Source: Arenicola marina (Eukaryota > Annelida > Polychaeta > Arenicolidae). Taken from it: 64,000 bases of DNA. The translations under genes and the position numbers were made by a program. Numbering within the stretch: the first letter of the stretch is position 1; each line of letters begins with the position of its first letter. Under the pieces are notes generated by a model. It was not told the origin of the DNA and did not search any database. It saw only the letters and a list, made by a program, of their open reading frames with translations. Of the stretch, positions 9,582-20,269 are shown one piece after another. The stretch lies in contig OZ025250.1 in NCBI GenBank assembly GCA_964019135.1, positions 51,769,357-51,833,356 on the forward strand, written 5' to 3'.

Positions 9582-12500
9582 CTGGATAAAAACACGCACA
9601 AAAACGACGGGGTTACGGAAGTCATTCTACAGTTGGAGCACATTTTTTTTATTCAATATTTCTTTAAAGTTTTACAAATAGAATGTTTTACAGTTAGTCC
9701 ATAACACGTGATAGTCACATCCGGTCCGACACCCCTTGCTCCAAACTTGCTTAAAACTGAACACCATTATTTCGGACTTCCATGTAAATCGGCCCTCTTT
9801 TCACATACCTTGGCCTGACCAACATCTTGTAGATGATTTTGTCCCCCCCTTACCTTGGTTCTGACCACCATCTTGTAGATGTTGTCCCCCCTCCCTTACC
9901 TTGGTTCTGACCACCATCTTGTAGACGTTGTCCCCCCTCCCTTACCTTGGTTCTGACCACCATCTTGTAGACGTTGTCCCCCCTCCCTTACCTTGGTTCT
10001 GACCACCATCTTGTAGATGTTGTCCCCCCTCCCTTACCTTGGTTCTGACCACCATCTTGTAGACGTTGTCCCCCCTCCCTTACCTTGGTTCTGACCACCA
10101 TCTTGTAGACGTTGTCCCCCCTCTCTTACCTTGGTTCTGACCACCATTTTTTTTTTTTTTTTTTTTTTTTATTTCCTTGATGCGTTACAGACATGAGAAG
10201 AGATTGTGGTAATACATTAACACATACATGGCAATTAGGATATAAGAAATAAAAGTTTCTGCCATCGAGACATGAAGACTTTTAACTGATTTTTTTTACA
10301 CAGGATATACTGCTCGTTTGTTATATGATATTTTAGCTTGGATATATAAGAATTTAGCCTGATAGGCTCAGATTTACACTTACATACGTGAATATAATAT
10401 TTGGCTAAAAGGAACGCACTATTTATGGAATAGACCTTACCTTACCTTGGTTCTGACCACCATCTTGTAGACGTTGTCCCCCCTCCCTTACCTTGGTTCT
10501 GACGACCATCTTGTAGATGTTGTCTCCCTCCCTTACCTTGGTTCTGACCACCATCTTGTAGATGTTGTCCCCCACCCTTACCTTGGTTCTGACGACCATC
10601 TTGTTGATGTTGTGTCCCCTCGGCCCCCCCCCCCCCTTACCTTGGTTCTGACCACCATCTTGTAGATGTTGTCTCCCTCCCTTACCTTGGTTCTGACGAC
10701 CGTCTTGTAGATATTGTCCCCCCTCCCTTACCTTGGTTCTGACCACCATCTTGTAGATGTTGTGTCCCCTCCGCCCCCACCCCACCCCCTTACCTTGGTT
10801 CTGACGACCATCTTGTAGATGTTGTCCCCCCTCCCTTACCTTGGTTCTGACGACCATATTGTAGATGTTGTCCCCCCTCCCTTACCTTGGTTCTGACGAC
10901 CATCTTGTAGATGTTGTCCCCCACCCTTACCTTGGTTCTGACGACCATCTTGTTGATGTTGTGTCCCCTCGGCCCCCCCCCCCTTACCTTGGTTCTGACC
11001 ATCTTGTAGATGTTGTCTCCCTCCCTTACCTTGGTTCTGACCACCATCTTGTAGATGTTGTCCCCCACCCTTACCTTGGTTCTGACGACCATCTTGTTGA
11101 TGTTGTGTCCCCTCGGCCCCCCCCCTTACCTTGGTTCTGACCACCATCTTGTAGATGTTGTCTCCCTCCCTTACCTTGGTTCTGACGACCGTCTTGTAGA
11201 TATTGTCCCCCCTCCCTTACCTTGGTTCTGACCACCATCTTGTAGATGTTGTGTCCCCTCCGCCCCCACCCCACCCCCTTACCTTGGTTCTGACGACCAT
11301 CTTGTAGATGTTGTCCCCCCTCCCTTACCTTGGTTCTGACGACCATATTGTAGATGTTGTCCCCCCTCCCTTACCTTGGTTCTGACGACCATCTTGTAGA
11401 TGTTGTCCCCCACCCTTACCTTGGTTCTGACGACCATCTTGTTGATGTTGTGTCCCCTCGGCCCCCCCCCCTTACCTTGGTTCTGACCACCATCTTGTAG
11501 ATGTTGTCTCCCTCCCTTACCTTGGTTCTGACGACCATCTTGTAGATGTTGTCTCCCTCCCTTACCTTGGTTCTGACGACCATCTTGTAGATGTTGTCCC
11601 CCACCCTTACCTTGGTTCTGACGACCATCTTGTTGATGTTGTGTCCCCTCGGCCCCCCCCCTTACCTTGGTTCTGACCACCATCTTGTAGATGTTGTCTC
11701 CCTCCCTTACCTTGGTTCTGACGACCATCTTGTAGATTGTCCCCCCTCCCTTACCTTGGTTCTGACCACCATCTTGTAGATGTTGTGTCCCCTCCGCCCC
11801 CCCCCCACCCCCTTACCTTGGTTCTGACGACCATCTTGTAGATGTTGTCCCCCCTCCCTTACCTTGGTTCTGACGACCATATTGTAGATGTTGTCCCCCC
11901 TCCCTTACCTTGGTTCTGACGACCATCTTGTAGATATTGTCCCCCCTCCCTTATCTTGGTTCTGACGACCATCTTGTAGATGTTGTCCCCCCTCCCTTAC
12001 CTTGGTTCTGACGACCATATTGTAGATGTTGTCCCCCCTCCCTTACCTTGGTTCTGACGACCATCTTGTAGATATTGTCCCCCCTCCCTTATCTTGGTTC
12101 TGACGACCATCTTGTAGATGTTGTCCCCCCCCCCTTACCTTGGTTCTGACCACCAACTTGTAGATGTTGTGTGTGAAGACTGACGCGGACGACAAGATGG
12201 CGCTGTCTATGGATGACATCACAGCGGCGGCCACCGCCCCCAGACCTGTGCGGTGAGATCAGTAAACTCCACTGGTGACGTCCCTCCATCACCTCTCACG
12301 ACATTATCTTTCTGTATTGTAGTGTATAAGTTACATAGACACGTGGAAGCTTATGCCCTCGAAAAATGGCATTACCGGATAACATTAGTATTAATTATTC
12401 TCCGGTAATGTCGTGTTCCTTGCCTACCCATAACGATCCGCTGAATCGATGCTTTAAAGAAGAATGCTTTGGCCTCTTTCAACGAGCACAAACATTCCGT

Positions 12501-15500
12501 GATTTCCTTCACAACATTCTCCGACTTTTTCTCCGGCCCTTGCAATTTCCCCATCTTCCCAGGTTTTTAAAGAAACTGGAAACCTTAATTTAGTGGAACA
12601 AATGGATTAATTTGTGTGAGGCGGGCATGTTTTACGTGATAAATGCGACAAACCGGTCACGTGGCTCACCTATGAGGGAGACGACTCGAGGAGTGAGGTA
12701 TTTCAACACCAGGGGGAGCACCATGCTGGACTGGTTGGTCTCCAAGGGCGACACGCCCAGAGCCGTGGCGTTCCAATCTGAAACACCGAAACATGTTATT
12801 ATATCCAATGATACTCTTGGACCTAAAGTGTTGTATTGGTTGAATGCTATGAACCCAAAGTGAGGGATATACACAGCCGTGAAATACTACCATTAGATAC
12901 GACCGTTTAAGCATGTGCTGTATTATCTGACATTTCCAATTGTTTCACTAATGACGTCATAGGTGTGATGTTTCATCTGTGACGTCATTGGTGCCGTGTT
13001 TAACTTATTATGACGTCATCGGTGCTGTTTCGCTTATGACGTCATCGGTGTAGTCTTTCATCCGTGCTGAAATTCACGTATGACGTCATCAGTGCTACAA
13101 CGTCACAATGGCGTGGTACTGACCTGTGCTGACGGCCACGGAGCCTATGACGTCACAATGGCGTGGTACTGACCTTTGCTGACGGCCACGGCGCCTATGA
13201 CGTCACAATGGCGTGGTACTGACCGGTGCTGACGACCACGGCGCCTATGACGTCACAATGGCGTGGTACGGACGTGTGCTGACGGCCACGGCGCATATGA
13301 CGTCACAATGGTGTGGTTACTGACCTGTGTCGACGGCCACGGCGCCTATGACGTCACAATGGCGTGGTACTGACCTGTGCTGAGGGCCACGGCGCCTATG
13401 ACGTCACAATGGCGTGGTACTGACCTGTGCTGACGGCCACGGCGCCTATGATGTCACAATGGCGTGGTACTGACCTGTGCTGACGGCCACGACGCTTATG
13501 ACGTCACAATGGCGTGGTACTGACCTGTGCTGACGGCCACGGCGCCTATGACGTCACAATGGCGTGGTACTGACCTTTATGCTGACGGCCACGGCGCCTA
13601 TGACGTCACAATGGCGTGGTACTGACCTTTATGCTGACGGCCACGGCGCCTATGACGTCACAATGGTGTGGTACTGACCTGTGCTCACGGCCACGGCGCC
13701 GATGGCGATGGAGGGCAGCCCGAGGAGGAGGGCCCCCACCCCCCCCGCCACGGACAGCAGCTGGGCCTGGCGAGTCGACCTCACGGCCAACACCCGCTGG
13801 AAGTACGTCTGCCAGGGAATCGTGCCCAGCGTCTGGAGCAGCGCAGCAACAGATATGAAATGTAAGGTGTGTACATGTACGCCCAAATAGGGCCAAGATA
13901 GCCCCAGTTCTGTGGCTGTACGACGGGCAAAAATCGAAATTGGTGGTGTGGAAAAAGATGGACATGTGATGGAACATCGAGCCTGTTGAAAGATATCGAT
14001 GGTGCTGCCCAGTAACATAACATCTATGGAGTTAAAAATTACTGGATTTGGCGGAGAGTGTTGCTTAGTTTGTTTCACAGAGCTGCGGTTAGACGGCAAC
14101 CCAAGGCGTTCAGGGGTAAACTACTTGGTCCGGGCTGTGGCTGTAGACGGGCCCTGTCAGATTTTTGCCCGTCGTACATCCACAGAACTGGGGCTAGGGC
14201 CAAGTTACCTCCCGGGAGAATGAAATGGGGTTGATATTTCCCGCAAGCTAAAAAATATTCTATATAGTGTGCTGCAATGAAAGATTATCATCCATATTTA
14301 TTGTATTGGTAACATTTGCTTCAAATTGAAGCTTAAATATGGCAGAAAACCTAATTTGTTGTTAGTTGCAAGTTATGTGTACTACGTCATAGATGTGTTT
14401 AGTCCAGTTTTATTCGGGATGCTTAGCAGTCATACTACAATTTGCCTCACTGTAATAATCTCTTACAAGCCCTATGAGTTAACTACGACACACAATGCGG
14501 ACCACTTACCATGGCGATCAACAGATCGACCCAGACTGCTACCATGGTGATGTCAATTGTCCCAAACCACGCGTCACGGGTCGTGGACAGGGGCGCAACG
14601 TTGTCATTGGTCACCACGAAGGGCAAAGACAAGCCCTAGGAAATAAAGAGATGTTGTCATTGGTTACTACAATGGCAGAGACAAGCCGTAGACTTCGGGA
14701 AATGCGCGCATTGATATGTATTTGATGCCGATGCATCGAACATCTTTTTCTTATTAAAGAGGTTCTTAGAAGCTGTAGATTTCTTGTAAGGCGCCATTAG
14801 CCTCTTTCTGGTGTATGTCAAATGAAGCATGTTCAAGAGGTTACCACAAAGGCCAAGACTAGTCCAAGAGAATAAACAAACGTTGCCATTGGTTACCACA
14901 AAGGCCAAGAACATTCCAAGAGATATAAACAAACGTTGCCATCGGTTACAACAAAGGTCAACCCAGTGAAAGAGATTAAACAAACGTTGCTATTAGTTAC
15001 CGTTGAGGGCAAAGACAAGCCTGGCGAGAATAAGAATATTGAAACCCCTGACCATAGGGCTATACAGTTCTCGCGATCGGGCCGCGAGACTTCAGTTTTG
15101 GGAACAAACAAACACACGTGCTCCATGTTGAAGTATAGGCACCTATAAGTCAATTTCTTTCCAGGTTTATTCGAAAGACTATGAGTAACATTTCACTAAA
15201 CATGGCTATGAGAGATATACGTTCAAATATTTCGAGACGATGAAGCGCAGAACTTTGGGAATATACAAGAAAAAATCCGTCTTTAAAACACTCGAAAGCT
15301 AAAAATAACGTTCTAAATTTAGCCCTGCACCAGGGCTTTCGCAAGTTCACCAAACAGCGAGTGATGTCACAGAGTTTCGCGTGCCTCCGCGGGAACAAAA
15401 ATGGCGAGAACAAGTGATCGACTTAACCATTCCGCTGTCAAAATGTGCAGTGCATGGAGTAACAGCACACGGATGCATCAGAAAACCACATGGTAAAGAT

Positions 15501-18500
15501 AAAATAAGACCAGTTGGAGGTTTTCGTATCACTTTTGGATCATGAAAAGACCAAGTTTCTTAATTTTTTTAAGTTTTCTGTTTGAAGCGTTGCACCAACG
15601 TTGTCATGCAAAATGCAAAAAATGCAAAAAAAACGTTAGTTTCTCAGCCGTATTGTCCCGTCGTAACAAATATTCGTCATTGTGATGGCGCAAACGAATA
15701 AAAAATGTCGTCTATCCGTTTTGTGAAGCTAAATTTCCTAAATATTCTTAATCATATCGCCAAGGCCTTCCGCAATGGACCCACCCCTGGGCGCCTGGCT
15801 TTTGCGCAGGTAGTCTGGTTCCCAGTCTCTCTCTTGCGTAACATACACGTCACGCCTACGCCACAGATAGTCAGGATACCAGTGTGCGCAGAGATTCTAA
15901 ACTCGTTCCGAACACGTGCTTCGTTTGTTTGTCCCCAAAATGAGTAAACCGGAAGTCTAAGCGAACGAGACGTTATAGCCCTATATATTACACGTTTACA
16001 TCCAATGCCGGTTGGTTGGACTTTTTGGACGTGTTTGCCTCTGCATGTCATATCGCGACAATGGGAATGGTTAAGTTAGAGAGGAGCCACGTGTCTGGAT
16101 GTAACCCATTCTATTCGCGAAAAAGACATGGGATTTTTATCCTGCACCAACCAATGCAGCAGCACAAACGGGATTCGCCCCGTGCACCGGCCACTTAGGG
16201 CCGGCCTACAAAAACACACTGGACACTAGCCGAACGGCCTACCTGCTACGCCACGGGGTGACCCCCGGCCATCCTAACTAATGGAGCCGAAAATATGTCT
16301 TACACAGACCAAGTGGATTCCCACCTGGCCCTGACCACCACAGTGACCAACAGGACGATGCTTATAAGCTATTTAGCTTTCTTTTACAACAAACCTGATA
16401 GTTTTTGAATCTATGAATATTGAGGAAAAACTACGGATCAAATACATACCAGTTGGTTGTATATTCAGGACGCTTTAATCCCTTTTGGTCATATCGCGTC
16501 AATGGGAGAAGGAAGGGAAGAGCGAAGCCATGTCCCCGGGGTTAACCCCTATTCTTTGCGAAGAAAGACATGGGATCGTTATCCTGCGACCACACAGCGA
16601 TGGCCGCAGCCAAGCTCGAACCACCGATCCACGTGCCGTTAGGCTCTCAGGTGACCAGAGCGTTCTAGCCCACTGAGCCATCGAGGCGGCCCCCCGTACA
16701 TACCAGTCCCAGGATGATAAACAGGAGTTGTATGACGTCTGTGTAGGCGACCGAGATCAGCTGACCAAACATGGTGTACAGCAGGGCCACCGCCGATGAC
16801 ATCACTATCGCTATGGTAACGTTGAGCTGAATGATGACGCTGAGGCTCGTTCCTATGGTGACAAGAAACAGCGCGCGCAGCTTCATGTACATTGCGGCAA
16901 ACATATACAACACAAAAATATGATACGTAATTTAAAATTGTACACTAAAAGTCACATATTATTTGTTAATCATACGGGTAGACCTGCAGAACACATTCTC
17001 ATACTGCAATACCTAAATTTTAATATTTAAGTCTTTTGTGTTTTATGCCTTCGAACCGGTGACGTCACGGACTGGTCATAATGGTCCTCGAAATCCTAAG
17101 TTAGGAAATGTATGTGTTCTCATATCATCTTAAGAAAAGGCAACAATACAAAAGAAAACCATACTAATCTTGCCCTGTTGCACACTATATGCATCAAGGA
17201 TCGAATATACATTTACATCATTTCCATTCAAATGATTTTTAAAGGGTTAATATTATACTACCACCCCCCCCCCCCCCGTGCCCCTCCCTCCCCCTAGACT
17301 GCCTACCGAGAGCGGCCAGGATGGATGCGGCCCAGAAGACATCCCCGCAGATGGCTGCCAAGTAGAGCAGAGCCACCATCACGTGCCCGAAACGCTGCTG
17401 GAAGGGGTCAAACAAGGTCAAATAGTTGTGTTCCCGCATCTTCCTGGCAAACATCAGGCCACCTGTATAGAGAAACAAAAAGGGTGGGGGGGGGCATGAA
17501 TGATACGACAATAGGACAATAGAACAACTTCACACTTGTACCTACCATCTGCTAAGATTGTCAAGTTCAAACTCACGAGTAACGAAAAAGGACTCAAGCG
17601 TGGGCGGAGCTTAGTGTCGGAGCCTGGATCGGTCTATTGGGGGCCACACAGATGTTTAATGGTGTAAAGCTCTACATACATAGGGAGAGGTCCACACAGA
17701 TGTTTAATGGTGTAAAGCTCTACATACCTAGGGAGAGGTCCACACAGATGTTTAATGGTGTAAAGCTCTACATACATAGGGAGAGGTCCACACAGATGTT
17801 TAATGGTGTAAAGCTCTACACACCTAGGGAGAGGCCCACACAGATGTTTAATGGTGCAAAGGTCTACACACCTAGGGAGAGGTCCACACAGATGTTTAAT
17901 GGTGTGAAGCTCTACATATCTAGGGAGAGGTCCACACAGATGCTTAATGGTGTAAAGCTCTACATACATAGGGAGAGGTCCACACAGATGCTTAATGGTG
18001 TAATGGTCTACATACCTAGGGAGAGGTCCACACAGATGCTTAATGGTGTAAAGCTCTACATACATAGGGAGAGGTCCACACATATGTTTAATGGTGTAAT
18101 GGTCTACATACCTAGGGAGAGGTCCACACAGATGTTTAATGGTGTAAAGCTCTACATACCTAGGGAGAGGTCCACACAGATGTTTAATGGTGTAAAGCTC
18201 TACATACCTAGGGAGAGGTCCACACAGATGCTTAATGGTGTAAAGCTCTACATACATAGGGAGAGGTCCACACAGATGTTTAATGGTGTAATGGTCTACA
18301 TACCTAGGGAGAGGTCCACACAGATGTTTAATGGTGTAAAGCTCTACATACCTAGGGAGAGGTCCACACAGATGTTTAATGGTGTCAAGCTCTACATACC
18401 TAGGGAGAGGTCCACACAGATGCTTAATGGTGTAAAGCTCTACATACATAGGGAGAGGTCCACACAGATGTTTAATGATGTAATGGTCTACATACCTAGG

Positions 18501-20269
18501 GAGAGGTCCACACAGATGTTTAATGGTGTAAAGCTCTACATACCTAGGGAGAGGTCCACACAGATGTTTAATGGTGTAAAGCTCTACATACCTAGGGAGA
18601 GGTCCACACAGATGCTTAATGGTGCAAAGGTCTACACACCTAGGGAGAGGCCCACACAGATGCTTAATGGTGTAATGGTCTACATACCTAGGGAGAGGTC
18701 CACACAGATGTTTAATGGTGTAAAGCTCTACATACCTAGGGAGAGGTCCACACAGATGCTTAATGGTGTAAAGCTCTACATACATAGGGAGAGGTCCACA
18801 CAGATGTTTAATGCAGTGAAGGTCAACATACATAGGGAGAGGTCCACACAGATGCTTAATGGTGTAAAGGTCTACACACCTAGGGAGAGGCCCACACAGA
18901 TGCTTAATGGTGTAATGGTCTACATACCTAGGGAGAGGTCCACACAGATGTTTAATGCAGTGAAGGTCAACATACATAGGGAGAGGTCCACACAGATGTT
19001 TAATGGTGTAATGAACTACATACCTAGGGAGAAGCCTACACAGACGTTTAATGGTGTAACGGTCTACATACTTAGGGAGAGGTCCACACAGATGTTTAAT
19101 GGTGTAATGGTCTACATACTTAGGGAGAGGCCCACACAGATGTTTAATGGTGTAATGGTCTACATACCTAGGGAGAGGTCCACACAGATGTTTAATGGTG
19201 TAATGGTCTACATACCTAGGGAGAGGTCCACACAGATGTTTAATGGTGTAATGGTCTACATACCTAGGGAGAGGCCCACACAGATGTTTAATGGTGTAAT
19301 GGTCTACATACCTAGGGAGAGGTCCACACAGATGTTTAATGGTGTAATGGTCTACATACATAGGGAGAGGCCCACATAGATGTTTAATGGTGTAATGGTC
19401 TACATACTTAGGGAGAGGCCCACACAGATGTTTAATGGTGTAATGGTCTACATACCTAGGGAGAGGCCCACACAGATGTTTGATGGTGTAATGGTCTACA
19501 TACCTAGGGAGAGGCCTACACAGATGCCAAATGGTGCTAACGTCCACACCAGTCCAAACGTGGCTACAGACTCTGCTGTTCCATTGATGTAACCACCGCC
19601 CACTGTGGTGGCTGCAATTAAGGGTAAAGACAAAGTACAGATTTAATGAATTAGTCAGTTTGGTCAGTCATGTCTTACATATATACCTACCTACCTATAT
19701 AATCCATTATATTGGAGACATTAAAACCTTTCAATATCCTTAACAGGGGAAACTCCCTGGCTCAGTTGGCAAGCAGGGTGAGCTGCAGATAAACAGACCT
19801 TAGCGTTGAACTGGCAACAGTATCTAGGGCATGTTTCATCAAAGCCCATTTCATTTCATTAATATAAACTGTTGTAACTTGCAAGGCATTTACTTCCACT
19901 AGCATTAATATATTGACATATTACAGTTACAACAATTGACCATATCTGTTGGTATATCCTCCATAAATATCATTCAACTCAATTCATATACTGGTTTCAA
20001 CAGGAGCAGGCAACTGGTATCAGCTTGGCAGGGTGGGTGGCTGGGCGGATTGTACATTCTCACCTAAATAACTGCTGGTGTGACTTACCCGTCATGGTAA
20101 AGACCCCGACAAGACCTCCAAGCTTTCTCCCGGCCACCAGTGACACCTCATGGGTGTGTGTAACCCCTTGAAGCACATTCTTCTTGTACCACCTGGTGGC
20201 AAGGATGCCACAGACCAGGATGGCGGCATAGAAGACACAGAGGACGCAGAGGCCAAGGATGTCAACCAT
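8877..20269 (-). CDS. SLC5A7: High-affinity choline transporter (SLC5A7/CHT1 type), complete gene
   Basis: A Na+/Cl--dependent plasma-membrane choline transporter that supplies choline for acetylcholine synthesis in cholinergic neurons. Nine coding exons join in phase to give 597 aa (human CHT1 580): 20269-20089, 19611-19504, 17462-17307, 16852-16704, 14635-14510, 13832-13679, 12777-12670, 12245-12139, 9581-8877. Family hallmarks read in order: [11 protein letters not shown] (64-74), [10 protein letters not shown] (113-122), [11 protein letters not shown] (182-192), [11 protein letters not shown] (245-255), DWNATA (292-297, at the glycosylated Asn of the human protein), [18 protein letters not shown] (328-345), then a helix-rich C-terminal third and a hydrophilic tail. 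Start: CGACCATGG is a good Kozak context. Upstream, tandem acceptor-like AGs near 20,307-20,316 suggest a 5' UTR intron. Four introns hold tandem arrays copied from exon edges. The 3' UTR is undefined. Confidence 0.93.
9830..12139 (-). repeat. 46-bp minisatellite copied from the exon 8 donor junction
   Basis: About 44 units of ~46 bp fill most of intron 8. On the minus strand each reads AACATCTACAAGATGGTGGT then CAGAACCAAG|GTAAGGG, the exon 8 end (NIYK-VVRTK) with its donor. A second-level repeat of about 489 bp is visible (for example 10,7xx versus 11,2xx). The array is split by an insertion at 10,148-10,434. Confidence 0.95.
10148..10434 (-). mobile_element. Poly(A)-tailed insertion inside the 46-bp array
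   Basis: A run of about 23 T at the left, followed by ~265 bp of unique AT-rich sequence, interrupts the repeat units. Poly(T) on the plus strand implies a poly(A) tail of a minus-strand retroposed copy, either a LINE 3' end or a SINE/mRNA fragment. The source family is not recognised. Confidence 0.55.
12139..12245 (-). CDS. SLC5A7: Choline transporter coding exon 8
   Basis: Residues 328-363 after acceptor CACCGCACAG. It reads [20 protein letters not shown] and [11 protein letters not shown], matching human GLGAVSAAVMSSADSSILS and RNIYQLSFR. The donor is AACCAAG|GTAAGGGG. The final ~30 bases are multiplied in the following intron. Confidence 0.94.
12670..12777 (-). CDS. SLC5A7: Choline transporter coding exon 7
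   Basis: Residues 292-328 after acceptor GGTGTTTCAG. It begins DWNATALGV, matching human DWNQTAYGL with the N-glycosylation sequon kept, and ends [18 protein letters not shown]. The donor is CTCATAG|GTGAGCC. Confidence 0.92.
12945..13090. promoter_or_regulatory. Cluster of TGACGTCA palindromes
   Basis: Five perfect CRE-type octamers (near 12,952, 12,980, 13,009, 13,037 and 13,080) sit in degenerate ~28-45-bp repeats next to the 50-bp array, which adds about ten more. CREB/ATF proteins bind this sequence. A regulatory role here is inference. Confidence 0.4.
13093..13700 (-). repeat. 50-bp minisatellite copied from the exon 6 donor, with CRE sites
   Basis: About 12 units of ~50 bp. On the minus strand each holds GGCGCCGTGGCCGTCAGCAC followed by AG|GTCAGTACC, that is, the exon 6 end plus its donor. 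The intron part of each unit contains TGACGTCA in nearly every copy. The real junction at 13,679 is the edge unit. Confidence 0.93.
13679..13832 (-). CDS. SLC5A7: Choline transporter coding exon 6
   Basis: Residues 241-292 after acceptor CTGCTCCAG. It contains [15 protein letters not shown], matching human LGGIPWQAYFQRVLS, then a GC-rich helix segment [19 protein letters not shown]. The donor is GCACAG|GTCAGTACC. The next intron begins with an array of this junction. Confidence 0.93.
13891..14201. mobile_element. MITE with ~42-bp inverted ends in intron 5
   Basis: GGCCAAGATAGCCCCAGTTC at the left pairs with GAACTGGGGCTAGGGCC at the right. The complementarity extends through GTACGACGGGCAAAAATC. 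It is about 310 bp long and sits about 58 bp upstream of the exon 6 acceptor. Confidence 0.75.
14510..14635 (-). CDS. SLC5A7: Choline transporter coding exon 5
   Basis: Residues 199-240, in phase 0, after acceptor TTTATTTCCTAG. It reads [15 protein letters not shown] and later [18 protein letters not shown]. It corresponds to the variable human segment ending in VYSWLDSFLLL. The donor is GCCATG|GTAAGTGG. Confidence 0.88.
14598..15037 (-). repeat. About 52-bp repeats copied from the exon 5 acceptor junction
   Basis: Five degraded copies upstream of exon 5 (14,651-14,700 and 14,838-15,037) repeat the exon's first ~40 bases and part of its acceptor. The plus-strand cores are ACGTTGCCATTGGTTACCAC and GGGCAAAGACAAGCC. 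The farthest copy still has CGCCAG|GCTTGTCTTTGCCC on the minus strand, an intact acceptor-like junction. Confidence 0.8.
15055..15983. mobile_element. About 0.93-kb non-autonomous DNA element, copy 1
   Basis: It begins TAGGGCTATACAGTTCTCGC and ends GAGACGTTATAGCCCTA, with a short inverted end of about 10 bp (TAGGGCTATA). Two further copies lie at 48,573 and 50,150. It sits in intron 4 of the choline transporter. Internal open frames are incidental and no transposase is visible. Confidence 0.8.
16010..16270 (-). mobile_element. tRNA-derived SINE, subfamily B
   Basis: The minus-strand head reads GTGGCGTAGCAGGTAGGC with a B-box-like GGGGCGAATCCCG. The body has GAGGAGCCACGTGTC on the plus strand. 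It lies just beside the MITE ending at 15,983. Confidence 0.6.
16451..16692 (-). mobile_element. tRNA-derived SINE, subfamily A, beside exon 4 donor
   Basis: The head at the right (GATGGCTCAGTGGGC on the minus strand) ends about 11 bp from the exon 4 donor at 16,703, so the SINE forms almost the start of intron 4. The B box is GGTTCGAGCTTGG and the tail GGTTGTATATTCAGG is at the left. Confidence 0.8.
16704..16852 (-). CDS. SLC5A7: Choline transporter coding exon 4
   Basis: Residues 149-198 after acceptor GTCACCATAG. It reads [10 protein letters not shown] and continues to [19 protein letters not shown], matching human LYSVAYTDVVQLFCIFVGL. The donor is GGACTG|GTATGTAC. Confidence 0.93.
17307..17462 (-). 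CDS. SLC5A7: Choline transporter coding exon 3
   Basis: Residues 97-149 after acceptor CTCTATACAG. It contains [12 protein letters not shown] and [14 protein letters not shown], matching human LDPFQQIYG and GEMFWAAAIFSAL. The donor is GCTCTCG|GTAGGC. Confidence 0.93.
17640..19530 (-). repeat. 48-bp minisatellite made of exon 2 donor-junction copies
   Basis: About 39 units of 48 bp fill nearly all of intron 2. On the minus strand each unit reads like the exon 2 end and its donor: CATCTGTG then GGCCTCTCCCTAG|GTATGTAG. The first unit overlaps the real exon end at 19,504. Because 48 is a multiple of three, long frames (580 and 637 codons) stay open on both strands. These are by-products of the repeat. 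Read-through in the transporter frame meets TAG just past the first donor. Confidence 0.95.
19504..19611 (-). CDS. SLC5A7: Choline transporter coding exon 2
   Basis: Residues 61-97 after acceptor TAATTGCAG. It contains [12 protein letters not shown], the family's conserved substrate-path segment. The donor is CCCTAG|GTATGTAG. The last ~40 bases of this exon and the donor are the template of the array filling the next intron. Confidence 0.93.
20089..20269 (-). CDS. SLC5A7: Choline transporter coding exon 1
   Basis: Residues 1-60 plus one base. It starts [19 protein letters not shown], an extracellular N-terminus and first membrane helix, and ends GVFTMT. The donor is GACGG|GTAAGTC. Human CHT1 has the matching GGFTMTA at this junction. 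Confidence 0.9.

Noticed and set aside
17634-19592. Open frames of 637 and 580 codons on opposite strands
   Set aside because: They arise because the 48-bp unit is a multiple of three without stops. The DNA is intron 2 of the choline transporter and the peptides are pure 16-residue repeats.
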